From: Psychroflexus montanilacus
GTDB lineage: Bacteria > Bacteroidota > Bacteroidia > Flavobacteriales > Flavobacteriaceae
Assembly: GCF_020164535.1 (NCBI RefSeq)
Contig: NZ_JAIQZC010000004.1
Location: 62,001-126,000, forward strand
Direction of reading: 5' to 3'
Length of the DNA stretch: 64,000 nt
The notes beneath the pieces were generated by a model. The model saw nothing but the letters and a program-made list of their open reading frames with translations. It ran no database searches and was not told the origin of the DNA. The position numbers were made by a program, and so were the translations under genes. Positions 1-8,991 of this stretch are shown here, piece by piece; position 1 is the stretch's first letter; every line of letters begins with the position of its first letter.

Positions 1-428
1 TTGATTCCGATTTTTTTAGGATTTCGTTCTTTGATCAGTTCCACCAATCGCTTCCATTGGTCGGGTTGTGTTTCCGGGTCCCAGGCTTTTTTAAAATGTT
101 CTCCCACATTATACCTCGCCACCGCCAGCTTTTCTACTTCTTTGCCAGAGTTTGGTTTGTACATTACCAAAATTGTCCGACGTCTTGCTGCAAGCCAGGT
201 ACTGGGTAAAAGCGTCTTGATAACAGGATCTTCATTGTATTCTCTGGAAATCACCAGCCACATGTCAATATCTGCTCTATCCATCATTTCTGGCAACACA
301 GTTTCCAGACGTTCACCAAGCCATTGGTCAATCACTTCAGATTGTTTTTTTTGAGGTAAAATGGCAAAATCCTGCGCAAAAGTAGATAATGAAAATAGAG
401 CTAAAAGAAAAACATAAACAAACTTCAT
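1..428 (-). CDS. M24-family metallopeptidase (Xaa-Pro aminopeptidase-like), N-terminal part only
   Basis: The gene runs off the left edge, so only the first 142 residues are visible. Residues 1-18 form a signal peptide ending in STFA before QDF, so the enzyme should be exported. The following stretch contains MDRADIDMWLVISREYNEDP and a later segment with ARYNVGEHFKKAW, which look like the creatinase/prolidase N-terminal domain that precedes the pita-bread metallopeptidase domain in M24 enzymes. The catalytic domain and its metal ligands lie outside the window, so activity cannot be judged. I chose the ATG at 428 because it opens directly on the signal peptide. The family assignment is by recognition of the N-terminal domain only. 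Confidence 0.7.
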   Translation of the reverse strand, partial: MKFVYVFLLALFSLSTFAQDFAILPQKKQSEVIDQWLGERLETVLPEMMDRADIDMWLVISREYNEDPVIKTLLPSTWLAARRRTILVMYKPNSGKEVEKLAVARYNVGEHFKKAWDPETQPDQWKRLVELIKERNPKKIGI

Positions 429-598
429 GCTGAAGGTTTTTGGAATTAGATTTTAAAAATAGAAATTTTAAACATAACAATAGCAATCTTAGAACTTATA
501 AAATAATCACCTCTTCCGGGCGGAAGCTTGAAGATTTAAATATGAATCAACTTTAAATTATATAAGTTTCTGAAATATATTTAAAATGACATTCCTAT

Positions 599-700
599 TG
601 TCATTCCGACAGAGAAGCTTTTTCTGCTTCGACAAGGAATCTTTGATTTTATCGATAATAGAGATTCTTAAGCCGCAAAAAAAACTCCTTCAGAATGACA
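599..700. repeat. Intergenic inverted-repeat element with TGTCATTC/GAATGACA ends
   Basis: The element begins with TGTCATTCC and ends with the inverse GAATGACA. Internal partly complementary segments (AGGAATCT near 636-643 and AGATTCTT near 662-669) extend the fold. Mosaic intergenic palindromes of this type, with TGTCATTCCGA...GGAATCT cores, recur in flavobacterial genomes as far as I remember. No other copy is in this window. The rest of the 429-799 gap shows no convincing gene, only AT-rich sequence and the terminator at its right end. Confidence 0.55.
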
Positions 701-748
701 GTTTCAAGCTTTGAGCTTAAACTTTAATAAACATTGAAAGCATAAAAA

Positions 749-778
749 AAACCTCATCAAATGAAATTGATGAGGTTT
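749..778 (-). terminator. Rho-independent terminator of tig-clpP-clpX
   Basis: A perfect 12-bp stem (AAACCTCATCAA with TTGATGAGGTTT) closes a 6-nt loop. Read on the minus strand it is followed by a run of T. It sits about 20 nt past the clpX stop codon. Confidence 0.85.
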
Positions 779-799
779 ATATCATAGTTAAAGTCAGTT

Positions 800-2032
800 T
801 TAACTCACTGCCTTCAGTTTTCTCAGGCTTGTTTTTTCTAAAGCTTTTTCAGCATAAGATTTGGTGACTTTAAGTTCTGTTTCATCACCTTCTGGCATGT
901 CAAACATCGCATCTGTCAATATAGCTTCGCAAAGTGAACGTAATCCTCTGGCGCCAAGCTTGTATTCTAAAGCTTTGGTGACAATAAAGTCTAATGCTCC
1001 ATCTGTAATTTGAAAATCGATATTATCCATTTCAAATAACTTCTGATACTGCTTGATGATTGCGTTTTTAGGCTCTGTCAAAATCAGTCGCAAAGTCTCC
1101 TTATCAAGCGGATCCATATAGGTCAATACAGGTAAACGACCAATGATTTCAGGAATAAGCCCGTAGTCTTTCAAATCTTTTGGAATGATGTACTGAAGGA
1201 TGTTTTCCTTATCCACACTCTCACCCAGTTTTGAAGCCCCATAACCCACGGCCTGCATGTTCAAACGTTTGGAAATGTTTTTTTCAATACCATCAAAGGC
1301 ACCACCAGCAATGAATAAGATGTTTTCGGTATTGACTTCGATAAATTTTTGATCAGGATGTTTTCTTCCTCCTTTTGGCGGAACATTCACTGTAGTGCCT
1401 TCCAAAAGCTTTAATAATGCCTGCTGAACGCCTTCTCCACTCACATCTCTGGTGATAGAAGGGTTATCGCTTTTTCGGGCAATTTTATCTATTTCATCGA
1501 TGAACACGATACCGTGCTCTGCTTTTTCCACATTATAATCTGCTGCAGCCAGAAGTTTGGTTAGAATAGTTTCCACATCCTCACCTACGTAACCTGCTTC
1601 AGTAAGAACAGTCGCATCTACTATCGCTAAAGGCACATTCAACATTCTGGCAATGGTTTTAGCCACTAATGTTTTACCTGTACCCGTCTGACCAGCCATG
1701 ATGATATTACTTTTTTGAATTTCAATATCATCTTTGGAAGTTGGCTGTAATAACCGCTTATAATGGTTATACACAGCAACAGACATCACTTTTTTGGTTT
1801 GGTCTTGTCCTATGACATATTGATCCAAGAAGTCTTTGATCGCCTTAGGCTTTCTCAGCTTCAATTCTGAAGTTAATTCCTCAGTACTATCCTGCTTGGA
1901 TTCTTCTAAAACAATTCCGTGAGCCTGTTCTATACAGCGGTCGCAAATATGAGCGTCCAAGCCTGCGATGAGCAAGTTGGTTTCTGTTTTTTTACGTCCG
2001 CAAAACGAACATTCTAACTCTTCTTTTGCCAT
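800..2032 (-). CDS. clpX: ATP-dependent Clp protease ATP-binding subunit ClpX
   Basis: AAA+ unfoldase that recognises, unfolds and threads substrates into the ClpP chamber in the cytoplasm. At 410 residues it has the usual family length. The N-terminal zinc-binding domain has Cys8, Cys11, Cys30 and Cys33. Walker A is GQTGTGKT at 114-121, followed by the GYVGED pore loop and the Walker B segment [10 protein letters not shown]. The gene starts 3 nt after clpP stops, so the two are surely co-transcribed with stoichiometric control through translation. A strong hairpin follows. Nothing is missing or unusual. Confidence 0.97.
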   Translation of the reverse strand: MAKEELECSFCGRKKTETNLLIAGLDAHICDRCIEQAHGIVLEESKQDSTEELTSELKLRKPKAIKDFLDQYVIGQDQTKKVMSVAVYNHYKRLLQPTSKDDIEIQKSNIIMAGQTGTGKTLVAKTIARMLNVPLAIVDATVLTEAGYVGEDVETILTKLLAAADYNVEKAEHGIVFIDEIDKIARKSDNPSITRDVSGEGVQQALLKLLEGTTVNVPPKGGRKHPDQKFIEVNTENILFIAGGAFDGIEKNISKRLNMQAVGYGASKLGESVDKENILQYIIPKDLKDYGLIPEIIGRLPVLTYMDPLDKETLRLILTEPKNAIIKQYQKLFEMDNIDFQITDGALDFIVTKALEYKLGARGLRSLCEAILTDAMFDMPEGDETELKVTKSYAEKALEKTSLRKLKAVS

Positions 2033-2035
2033 AAT

Positions 2036-2719
2036 TTACTCTCTTGTCAATATTTCATCAATCATTCCATACTCTTTGGCAGCTTCAGCTTTCATCCAGT
2101 AATCTCTGTCTCCATCTTGATAAACGTCATCATAAGATTTGCCAGAATGTTTTGAAATGATTTTATATAATTCTTCCTTCAAAAGGATAATTTGGTTCGC
2201 CGTGATTTCTATATCATCTGCCTGACCTTGCGCGCCCCCCATTGGCTGATGAATCATCACTCTAGAGTGCGGCAATCCACTACGTTTACCAGCTGTTCCA
2301 GCACAAAGCAATACAGCTCCCATGGAAGCAGCAATTCCTGTGTTGATCGTCGCAACATCAGGTTTGATAAACTGCATGGTATCGTAGATTCCCAATCCTG
2401 CGTAGACACTACCTCCTGGTGAATTGATGTAAATCTGGATATCCTTTGAGGAATCTGTACTCTCCAAAAACAACAACTGTGCCTGGATGATATTGGCTAC
2501 CTGGTCATTGATTGGCGTTCCCAAAAAGATGATTCTATCCATCATCAATCTGGAAAACACATCCATGGCCACGGCGTTCATCTGACGCTCCTCAATAATA
2601 TTGGGAGTCATCGCCGTAGGAATCATGCTAGTGATGACTTTATCGTAATAATTGGCATTGACACCGTGATCTTTGGTGGCAAACTTTTTAAATTCTTTAT
2701 CCATTTTCATAATATCCAC
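2036..2719 (-). CDS. clpP: ATP-dependent Clp protease proteolytic subunit ClpP
   Basis: Serine peptidase of family S14 that forms the double-heptamer chamber served by ClpX. The nucleophile is Ser132 in AASMGA, the general base is His157 in RVMIHQPMGG, and the acid lies in the DRDYWM segment at about 204-206. The 227-residue chain has an N-terminal extension of roughly 30 residues before the conserved core, probably a processed propeptide. Two nearby start codons (MDIMKMDKE) are possible; the first is taken. The gene is the middle member of tig-clpP-clpX. Confidence 0.97.
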   Translation of the reverse strand: MDIMKMDKEFKKFATKDHGVNANYYDKVITSMIPTAMTPNIIEERQMNAVAMDVFSRLMMDRIIFLGTPINDQVANIIQAQLLFLESTDSSKDIQIYINSPGGSVYAGLGIYDTMQFIKPDVATINTGIAASMGAVLLCAGTAGKRSGLPHSRVMIHQPMGGAQGQADDIEITANQIILLKEELYKIISKHSGKSYDDVYQDGDRDYWMKAEAAKEYGMIDEILTRE

Positions 2720-2735
2720 TGTATTTTAAAACGAA

Positions 2736-2793
2736 TATAGCTTGAAGCTAAACTCTAGCGTCCTTTTTTACTAAATGTTAACTTCAAGCTATA
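2736..2793. repeat. Inverted repeat between tig and clpP
   Basis: TATAGCTTGAAG at 2736-2747 is matched by its exact complement CTTCAAGCTATA at 2782-2793 across a 34-nt loop. It may act as an RNA hairpin separating tig from clpPX in the transcript, or as an attenuator or processing site. No T-run follows, so a classical terminator is unlikely. Confidence 0.5.
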
Positions 2794-2818
2794 GGCTTTA
2801 TCTTTAGGTTAAATTGAC

Positions 2819-4141
2819 TTATTTGTAAATTTTGTCAACAAACTCTTTATAAGTCACTTCTTTTTCTTCAACTTCCATTTTGTCTTTGTACAACTGAAGC
2901 AATTTTTGAACCATCACTTCTTCTGAAAATTGTCTCACCTGCTCCTGGTTGGACATCAGGTTTTGGATAATGCCGTCCATTTGATCTTCTGGAAAATCCA
3001 TCTGTCCAAACTGCATCATCTGCATTTTGATCTTTTCCTTAGCTACTTTTTTAACGTCTTCAATTTCAACTTTGATGTCGTTATCTTTAGCGATTTTGGC
3101 TTCAATTAACTGGTACTTGATGCCTTTTTCACTCTTTTCGTATTCTTCCTTTGCCTCTTCTGGCGTCAATTCCTTTTCACCCTGAGTTTGCAACCACTTC
3201 TGAAGAAATTCTGAAGGCAATTCAATGTTAGCTTTTTCAATAAGATGCTCGGTGACATCATTAAAAAATTGCTGATCGCCCTGCTGCTGAAAGGTTTGTT
3301 TAGACTGCTCTGCAATCTTTGCTTTTGCTTCTTCTTCTGAAGTTACTTCGCCTTCACCAAAAGCCTTGTCAAACAACTCCTGATTCAGTTCAGCTAAAAC
3401 TTGTTCATTGATCTCTTTGATGGTGAATGTCAAGTCCACTTTAAGTCCGTCAACTTTATCCTGCTCAAGACCTAAATGTCTGGCTAAAGTCTCATCATCT
3501 TTGAACAATTTATTGGACTTTAAAGTCACCTGATCGCCAACTTTAGCTCCCAATAATTCTTTTTTATTGGTTTTTCCGTCGATGTCCTCTACTTTAAAAG
3601 TAGCTTCATTTTCAATACTTTCTTCCTCATTATGGAAAGTCCCAACAACGGTAAAGCCTTCTTTCACCTCTTCCTGAGTCACCAATTTTCCGTATTGACG
3701 CTGAATGGTTTTGATTTGGTTATCAATCATTTCGTCGTCTGCAGAAATATTGTAGTAAGTCACAGGTCCTTCACCTTCCAAAGTCACTTCAAATTCTGGA
3801 GCAAGCCCCAATTCAAATTCGAACGTGTACTCATCGGACTCCCAGTTAAGGTCATCTTGAGGTTTTGGAAGTGGATTTCCTAAAATATCGAGTTTCTCTT
3901 CTGTAATATAAGAGTTCAAGGAATCTTGTAGCAATTTATTGACTTCATCTACCAACACCGCTTGTCCATACTGCTTCTTGATCATTCCCATAGGAACCAT
4001 ACCTTTTCTAAAGCCTGGAATGTTGGCAGTTTTACGATAGTCTTTAAGTACTTTATCTACTTTTGGACTATAATCGTCTTTTTCAATATTGATTTTGACT
4101 ACAGAATTCAGTTGATCTTTGTCTTCTCTCGTTATATTCAT
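2819..4141 (-). CDS. tig: Trigger factor (ribosome-associated chaperone)
   Basis: Folding chaperone that docks at the ribosomal exit tunnel. The ribosome-binding signature GFRKGMVP lies at 43-50. A middle domain follows in the place of the FKBP-like PPIase domain, diverged from the proteobacterial form as is common in Bacteroidota, and the long helical C-terminal arm domain takes up roughly 250-440. The 440-residue length fits the family. It is the first gene of the tig-clpP-clpX cluster and has its own good promoter about 26 nt upstream of the start codon. Confidence 0.95.
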   Translation of the reverse strand: MNITREDKDQLNSVVKINIEKDDYSPKVDKVLKDYRKTANIPGFRKGMVPMGMIKKQYGQAVLVDEVNKLLQDSLNSYITEEKLDILGNPLPKPQDDLNWESDEYTFEFELGLAPEFEVTLEGEGPVTYYNISADDEMIDNQIKTIQRQYGKLVTQEEVKEGFTVVGTFHNEEESIENEATFKVEDIDGKTNKKELLGAKVGDQVTLKSNKLFKDDETLARHLGLEQDKVDGLKVDLTFTIKEINEQVLAELNQELFDKAFGEGEVTSEEEAKAKIAEQSKQTFQQQGDQQFFNDVTEHLIEKANIELPSEFLQKWLQTQGEKELTPEEAKEEYEKSEKGIKYQLIEAKIAKDNDIKVEIEDVKKVAKEKIKMQMMQFGQMDFPEDQMDGIIQNLMSNQEQVRQFSEEVMVQKLLQLYKDKMEVEEKEVTYKEFVDKIYK

Positions 4142-4166
4142 TCTAAAGGATTATTTTTTAAAAGCG

Positions 4167-4197
4167 CAAAATTACAATTTATTTCACTGCTTACCAA
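4167..4197 (-). promoter_or_regulatory. Flavobacterial-type promoter for tig
   Basis: On the minus strand TTG (4197-4195) is followed after 20 nt by TAATTTTG (4174-4167). This matches the Bacteroidota primary sigma consensus TTG-N(17-23)-TAnnTTTG. The tig start codon is 26 nt downstream of the -7 box. Confidence 0.75.
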
Positions 4198-4248
4198 GTT
4201 TTTATAAAGAGGCAGGGTTCTCTAAAGCTTAAATAATTCAAAAAATAA

Positions 4249-4824
4249 TCACTCTGTTTCTGAAGGAATGGATTGGGAGTCCCTCTTCAGTTTATAGAAC
4301 ATAATCACATCAAAAATAAAGTGAGCAGTCATGGCTGAATAGATATCCAAGTAGAGAACAAGGTAACCAAATCCTGCTGAAATGAAGATCAGAAATAAAC
4401 CATAAATCGACTTTTTCCAGTCTTTGGTAGAAATATAGCCGTGAAGCAATACAAAAAGTATGGCGGCAAACCATAAGCCTAAAAGCGGCTGTAGTGCACC
4501 ACGAAATAAAATTTCTTCGCCAACCCCAGCACAAAATGAATAAAACAAAATGTCTGTCCAGTGCAGGTCCAGACCTTTAAAGAGGCTGGCATAAAAGGTG
4601 CTTGTTTCTTTCAGCTGAGGCAATTTCAAAAGTAAGATTCCAACACATGCGGCTACAGCTCCAAAGCCTAATCCTACTGGAAGGGAAAGCATTAGGTTGT
4701 CATAGTCAAACATGTCAAAGTAATCCACACGATCTGAAAATGACAATACAAGGTAAGCGATTCCACTAAAGCCAAAGAGGGTAAAGACAGACAAGGCCAG
4801 CATGGCCTTTTTGGTTAAAAGCAT
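4249..4824 (-). CDS. CPBP-family intramembrane glutamic endopeptidase
   Basis: Integral membrane protein of 191 residues with about five or six hydrophobic segments. The CPBP (CaaX protease and bacteriocin-processing) signature is complete: Glu103-Glu104 and Arg108 in GEEILFRG, His128 in LLHGY and His168 in MTAHFIFD. Members are Rce1-like membrane proteases; bacterial substrates are mostly unknown. It stands with the small membrane gene downstream of it and has no pathway context that would reveal a substrate. Confidence 0.88.
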   Translation of the reverse strand: MLLTKKAMLALSVFTLFGFSGIAYLVLSFSDRVDYFDMFDYDNLMLSLPVGLGFGAVAACVGILLLKLPQLKETSTFYASLFKGLDLHWTDILFYSFCAGVGEEILFRGALQPLLGLWFAAILFVLLHGYISTKDWKKSIYGLFLIFISAGFGYLVLYLDIYSAMTAHFIFDVIMFYKLKRDSQSIPSETE

Positions 4825-4846
4825 AAAGATTTAAAATTTGTGATGT

Positions 4847-5197
4847 TTATCTCCTACCGGAACGCTCTGCTACAGAAAATATAAGTGACTGTAAAAAGGA
4901 TAACAAAATACTAAACAGCACTGCCCACCAGAAACCATCTACACGAAAGCCTCCCACCAGTCCATCGGCCATCAAAATGATGACAGCATTGATGACCAAT
5001 AAAAAGAGTCCAAAGGTTAGAACTGTAACCGGTAAGGTGAGTATGAGCAATATAGGCTTGACGAAAATGTTGAGTAAAGCTAAAAGCGCAGCTACAACAA
5101 CAGCTGTAAAGAAATCTGAGACATAAACACCTCCTAAAACATTGGATAAGACTAGAACAATGATTCCGGTTAATATAATTTGTAATAAGGTTTTCAT
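4847..5197 (-). CDS. Phage-holin-4-type (PF04020-like) small membrane protein
   Basis: A 116-residue protein with four closely spaced hydrophobic helices and the family-typical stretch VKPILLILTLPVTVLTFGLF followed by a GG-x-VDGFWWA turn. Despite the family name, chromosomal members are not known lysis proteins, and their role is undefined. The reading frame stays open 17 codons further upstream, but that extension lies across the terminator hairpin of the preceding gene. I therefore chose the ATG at 5197, which opens directly on the first membrane helix. Confidence 0.8.
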   Translation of the reverse strand: MKTLLQIILTGIIVLVLSNVLGGVYVSDFFTAVVVAALLALLNIFVKPILLILTLPVTVLTFGLFLLVINAVIILMADGLVGGFRVDGFWWAVLFSILLSFLQSLIFSVAERSGRR

Positions 5198-5230
5198 TAG
5201 GTTTAGGTTTGGTTTAGACTTCAAAAATAA

Positions 5231-5266
5231 AAAAACTGCTTCAATCAAATGATTGAAGCAGTTTTT
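5231..5266 (-). terminator. Rho-independent terminator of the fadL-like/SGNH hydrolase unit
   Basis: AAAAACTGCTTCAATCA at 5231-5247 pairs perfectly with the complement at 5250-5266. The central bases would open to a loop, and on the minus strand a T-run follows. It lies 20 nt past the stop codon of the lipoprotein gene. Confidence 0.9.
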
Positions 5267-5285
5267 TTAAGCTTTCAAATTAATG

Positions 5286-6842
5286 CTAGTTGACGTTATC
5301 ACTAAAATTAATTGTTCCATAAGCACCAATATTGACTTCTGGCAAGTCAGACCCATAGGTCATATTAATCGCTCTTAAGGTTTCGTTGGCTACTAAAGCA
5401 TACCCTCTTGGGGTTAAATGAACTCCATCCAGGGAAAAGCCTCCACCAGAAACAAAATCTGAAGTTACGATTCCACCAGGAAAGCTAATCCCTTGGGCAA
5501 CATTTTGTAGCAATCCATCAGCATCTACAAATGCTAAACCATTGGCTTGAGCTAAACCTTGGATTGTAGAGTTATAAGAGGTTCTAGCAGTAGAAATCGC
5601 TTGCAATTCAGCTGTATCTAAAGCGTCCTGATCTTCGATTGGGTTAACAGCATTTAGAACTAGCTGACCTTGTTCAGGTGTAGGTGTTCCGCCTTGCTGA
5701 AGTATTCCAAGTACTTGCTGAACTTCTGGTGTAAGAGCCACTGAACCATAACCTTGACCTAATGCAGCTTGATCTATAGTAAGCAAAAGCAATTCATTTT
5801 CTTGCATTTGTCTAAAGCCAAGAGGATTTTCCTGAGTGACTGGCACTTCAATGATAAATCTATTTGGTCCTTCAGTAAAAGGAATAGCATATTGAGCTGC
5901 TAATGCTTGAGCCTGTTCTGGAGGAACACCCTGCTGTATCAATCCTTGAGTAAAAATACCAGCTACAGCTTGAAAAAAGCCTGTCAAATTGGCTGCAGTT
6001 GTAGCGTCTATTTCCAGTGCATTATTGGGAACTGTAGTAAAAAAAGGTATATCTGTCACATCTGGAATATTGTAAACCACACCCCCAGAAGCTGAAGCTA
6101 TTAAACCATCTATCAATTGACTGTATACTCCAGCAAAAACATTAGGGTCTGTAATGTCGTTTGAAGCATAAGTTGATGGATCCAGGTTCCCAGTTTGATC
6201 TACTCCAGTACCTCCACTTGTTGCATATCCTAAAATATCATTATTTCCAATCCATAGGGTAAAAAACGAAGGACTTTGTGCAGCCGCATCTTCAATGATA
6301 GTTGCGTTATCTGAAGAGGAGAATCTAGCAAAATATGGATTTGCTTGTTGTGGTACGCCAGCAGCATTTCCATATCCTGATGCTACCAAGTGAAAACTTT
6401 TTGCTCCAGGCACACCCATATTATTAAATGGTCCATTTAACTTGTTGGTTACTTCTGTTTGAGGATCTCCTGCTATTGGAGACGGTGGAATTACGGGCTG
6501 TCCTGCATTGGAAGATAAAACTAACCTGTTATTAGTAATTTGATTTCCACCTAGTTTTAATCCGCCCAGATTATCTGCCATTAACGGCTGTTCAAATTCT
6601 CCACCTCCTACAAGCGCAAACTGGCCAGATAGAATATTAGGGTAAGAATTCTCCTGCCCCTGAATGTAAAGAGCGTTATCTGCAAATCCAGCTGTAAGTG
6701 AATTTCCTAAAGCAACATAGTTGGAAAAATCAGCTTCCCCAGCTGTATACACTTCATTATCTTCGATGGAATCATCGAATTCCGGCTCACAAGCGAAAAG
6801 CCCAAAAGCCAAGAACGGTAAGTATTTTATATAGTTTTTCAT
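5286..6842 (-). CDS. SGNH/GDSL-family hydrolase lipoprotein
   Basis: A 518-residue lipoprotein with a lipobox ending at Cys18 (FGLFAC), so it should sit on the outer membrane or cell surface. It carries the SGNH blocks: the nucleophile Ser48 in ALGNSLTAG, the oxyanion Gly in NMGVPGAKS, Asn in WIGNNDILG, and the DxxH pair in DGVHLTPRGY near the C-terminus. Such enzymes are esterases or lipases. It lies 9 nt downstream of a FadL-type porin gene and shares its transcript, which suggests that fatty acids released outside are taken up by the porin. That pairing is inference. Confidence 0.88.
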   Translation of the reverse strand: MKNYIKYLPFLAFGLFACEPEFDDSIEDNEVYTAGEADFSNYVALGNSLTAGFADNALYIQGQENSYPNILSGQFALVGGGEFEQPLMADNLGGLKLGGNQITNNRLVLSSNAGQPVIPPSPIAGDPQTEVTNKLNGPFNNMGVPGAKSFHLVASGYGNAAGVPQQANPYFARFSSSDNATIIEDAAAQSPSFFTLWIGNNDILGYATSGGTGVDQTGNLDPSTYASNDITDPNVFAGVYSQLIDGLIASASGGVVYNIPDVTDIPFFTTVPNNALEIDATTAANLTGFFQAVAGIFTQGLIQQGVPPEQAQALAAQYAIPFTEGPNRFIIEVPVTQENPLGFRQMQENELLLLTIDQAALGQGYGSVALTPEVQQVLGILQQGGTPTPEQGQLVLNAVNPIEDQDALDTAELQAISTARTSYNSTIQGLAQANGLAFVDADGLLQNVAQGISFPGGIVTSDFVSGGGFSLDGVHLTPRGYALVANETLRAINMTYGSDLPEVNIGAYGTINFSDNVN

Positions 6843-6851
6843 CGTCTTAAA

Positions 6852-8108
6852 TTATAATTTGTAAGTTACTCCTAGCCCTGGCAGAAATGCGTTGGACTTA
6901 TAAGTACCGCTAAATGGCACTGCCTGACCGTTTTCTACATAAGAGTCGTAGGACGCATCGACTTCCTGGAATCTCACGTAAAGGAATGAGGCATCGATAG
7001 CAAATTTTTCTGAAACTTGAAAAGATAAACCAGCGGTATACCCATTGGCATCATTTCTTGGGGTTTCTGGAGCAAAGAATCCAGCCTGAACAGGAGATTC
7101 GTCGAAATAATAGCCCACTCTAAGCTGCAGATTGTCTGTCGCCTGGTATTGAGCTCCCATTCTATAAATAGATGCATTCTTGTAATTTCTTGGGTTGACA
7201 GAGGTAGCTACATTAGGATCTGCAAAATCAATATCTAAAGAGTTGTAAACATCCCAAAAAGCTCTTTGATAATCGAAGGCGAATAACCATTTTTCATTCA
7301 GCTGGTAAGCAAATCCCATTGTCAATTCAGCAGGTAGAGGAAGGGTAGCGTCAAAGCCGGTTGTTCCGTTCTGAGGAGTTAAAGTAGAGTTTGGAAAATT
7401 TGAAAAGGTAGCTTCACCACCCTCTGCATTCAATAGAATTTCTGATCTATAGTTGAAACCAATTCGCAGCTCTTCCACTGGCGTAAACATAAAACTAGCA
7501 CTCCATCCTGTATTGGTTACTCCAGAATCGTCAATTGTAATGTTGGATCTATTGCCCTGCTCATCGGTAAGCGTTCGGTTAGCATTACGATTGAAGTTCA
7601 CATTCCCAGTGACAAAAATGGGACCACCACCAATACTAAAATGCTCGGATAGTTTTAAAGAAACCAAAGGTTGAATATAAATTGCGGAAAGGTCAATATC
7701 ATTAACAAGGTGAGACCCTGGCCAATTTCTTTCCCATTCTACAGAACTTCCATAAGGAGTTGAAACCGATAAGCCCAGGCTTAACCATTCATTAACTTTG
7801 TATGCCGCATGGAAATAGAAAGGTGTTCCTGGATCCTGCTGAGTTTCTGCAAACTGCCCAGTAGACCTATTTTGCCATTTCACATTGGAAAAAACACCCG
7901 TCACACCAGCAGATACAGTTAGTTTGTCTTCCAAATAAACTAAACCTGATGGATTAAAAAATGCAGTTTCAGCAGAGTTTACTACACCTACACCTGCATG
8001 CCCCATAGCAAGAGCCCTTTGGCCTTGCGCTGCTACTCGATAACCCCCTGCATAGGCCGTAGCCGAGGCTAGCATAAGGAGTAATCCTGAAATTAAAAAG
8101 TTCTTCAT
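6852..8108 (-). CDS. FadL/TodX-family outer membrane transport protein
   Basis: A 418-residue beta-barrel with a signal peptide cleaved after ATAYA. The mature N-terminus GGYRVAAQGQRALAMG leads into the family hatch region with ETAFFNPSGL. FadL barrels let hydrophobic molecules such as long-chain fatty acids diffuse across the outer membrane. The C-terminus ends in an alternating strand closing on ...GVTYKL. A near-perfect promoter lies upstream. It is first in a two-gene unit with the SGNH hydrolase. The actual substrate cannot be read from sequence. Confidence 0.9.
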   Translation of the reverse strand: MKNFLISGLLLMLASATAYAGGYRVAAQGQRALAMGHAGVGVVNSAETAFFNPSGLVYLEDKLTVSAGVTGVFSNVKWQNRSTGQFAETQQDPGTPFYFHAAYKVNEWLSLGLSVSTPYGSSVEWERNWPGSHLVNDIDLSAIYIQPLVSLKLSEHFSIGGGPIFVTGNVNFNRNANRTLTDEQGNRSNITIDDSGVTNTGWSASFMFTPVEELRIGFNYRSEILLNAEGGEATFSNFPNSTLTPQNGTTGFDATLPLPAELTMGFAYQLNEKWLFAFDYQRAFWDVYNSLDIDFADPNVATSVNPRNYKNASIYRMGAQYQATDNLQLRVGYYFDESPVQAGFFAPETPRNDANGYTAGLSFQVSEKFAIDASFLYVRFQEVDASYDSYVENGQAVPFSGTYKSNAFLPGLGVTYKL

Positions 8109-8149
8109 ATTGATTTCATTTAATTATTGAATTCTAAAAAAATCTAATT

Positions 8150-8179
8150 CAAATTTATCATTTATTAATAATTTCACAA
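8150..8179 (-). promoter_or_regulatory. Flavobacterial-type promoter for the fadL-like/SGNH unit
   Basis: On the minus strand TTG (8179-8177), a 19-nt spacer and TAAATTTG (8157-8150) reproduce the Bacteroidota consensus exactly, with optimal spacing. The start codon follows 41 nt after the -7 box. Confidence 0.82.
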
Positions 8180-8223
8180 CATAAATTTAAAATATTATGC
8201 ATGCATATTAAATTTATTTCAGT

Positions 8224-8991
8224 TTAAGAGTGAAGATGCTTTATACTAAGCTCGTAAAATGCGTTTCGCTTTTCGGCGTGCACCCAATGCCCAGCACCTT
8301 TAATTGTCTGAATTTCAAAACTTTGAAAATGAGAAGCTATATCATCTGCATCACTTTCTTGTATATAGTCAGAATTCTCCCCTTTTATAAATAAAGTTTC
8401 TCCAGAGTATGCAGCATCTTGAGGTAACCCTTTTCCAACTTCTTCAATATTTTGTTTTAAAGCTTCCAGATTTATTCTAAGACTGAGCTCTTCCTGAGTT
8501 TTCCAATACAGGTTTTTCAATAAAAACTGTCGGATTGGCTTTTCTGAAAGATACTTGGACAATAACTCATCTGCATCTGTTCTGGAGGTAAGTTTGGCTT
8601 CTGAAACCTTAGTCAATCCTTCTAAAATTTGCTGGTGATGTGGTGCATAATATTTTGGAGCGATGTCAACAATAATAAGCTTATCAACCTGTTCTGGATA
8701 TAATGTCGCAAACCTCATAGCGGTTTTCCCTCCCATCGAGTGACCTATGATAGAGGCGAAATCCAGACCTTTATCTTGAAGATATTGCTTTATATCCTCT
8801 GCCAAAAGATCATAACTAAAGGCTTCATCGTGAGGACTTCTCCCATGGTTCCTTTGGTCAACAAGGTGCACTTCAAAACCTTCTTTGGCATAAGAATTTG
8901 CCAATGTTTTCCAGTTATCTCCCATTCCTAAAAACCCATGAAGAATAATGAGTGGTTGACCTTCTCCTTTTATTTTTGAATGCAATTTCAT
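8224..8991 (-). CDS. Alpha/beta-fold hydrolase (YbfF-like esterase)
   Basis: A 255-residue cytoplasmic hydrolase. HGFLGMGDNW near residue 18 supplies the oxyanion region, VDQRNHGRSPH is the family hallmark, the nucleophile is Ser85 in IIGHSMGGK, and the catalytic His is about 235 in GAGHWVHAE. The acid is probably Asp in the strand VDIAPKYY or the later GENSDY loop. The start codon abuts the pdxJ stop, so the two genes are translated from one message. The natural substrate is unknown. Confidence 0.88.
   Translation of the reverse strand: MKLHSKIKGEGQPLIILHGFLGMGDNWKTLANSYAKEGFEVHLVDQRNHGRSPHDEAFSYDLLAEDIKQYLQDKGLDFASIIGHSMGGKTAMRFATLYPEQVDKLIIVDIAPKYYAPHHQQILEGLTKVSEAKLTSRTDADELLSKYLSEKPIRQFLLKNLYWKTQEELSLRINLEALKQNIEEVGKGLPQDAAYSGETLFIKGENSDYIQESDADDIASHFQSFEIQTIKGAGHWVHAEKRNAFYELSIKHLHS

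Noticed and set aside
5198-5248. Upstream ATG extending the holin-like membrane protein
   Set aside because: It overlaps the perfect terminator hairpin of the preceding unit; the internal ATG opens directly on the first membrane helix.
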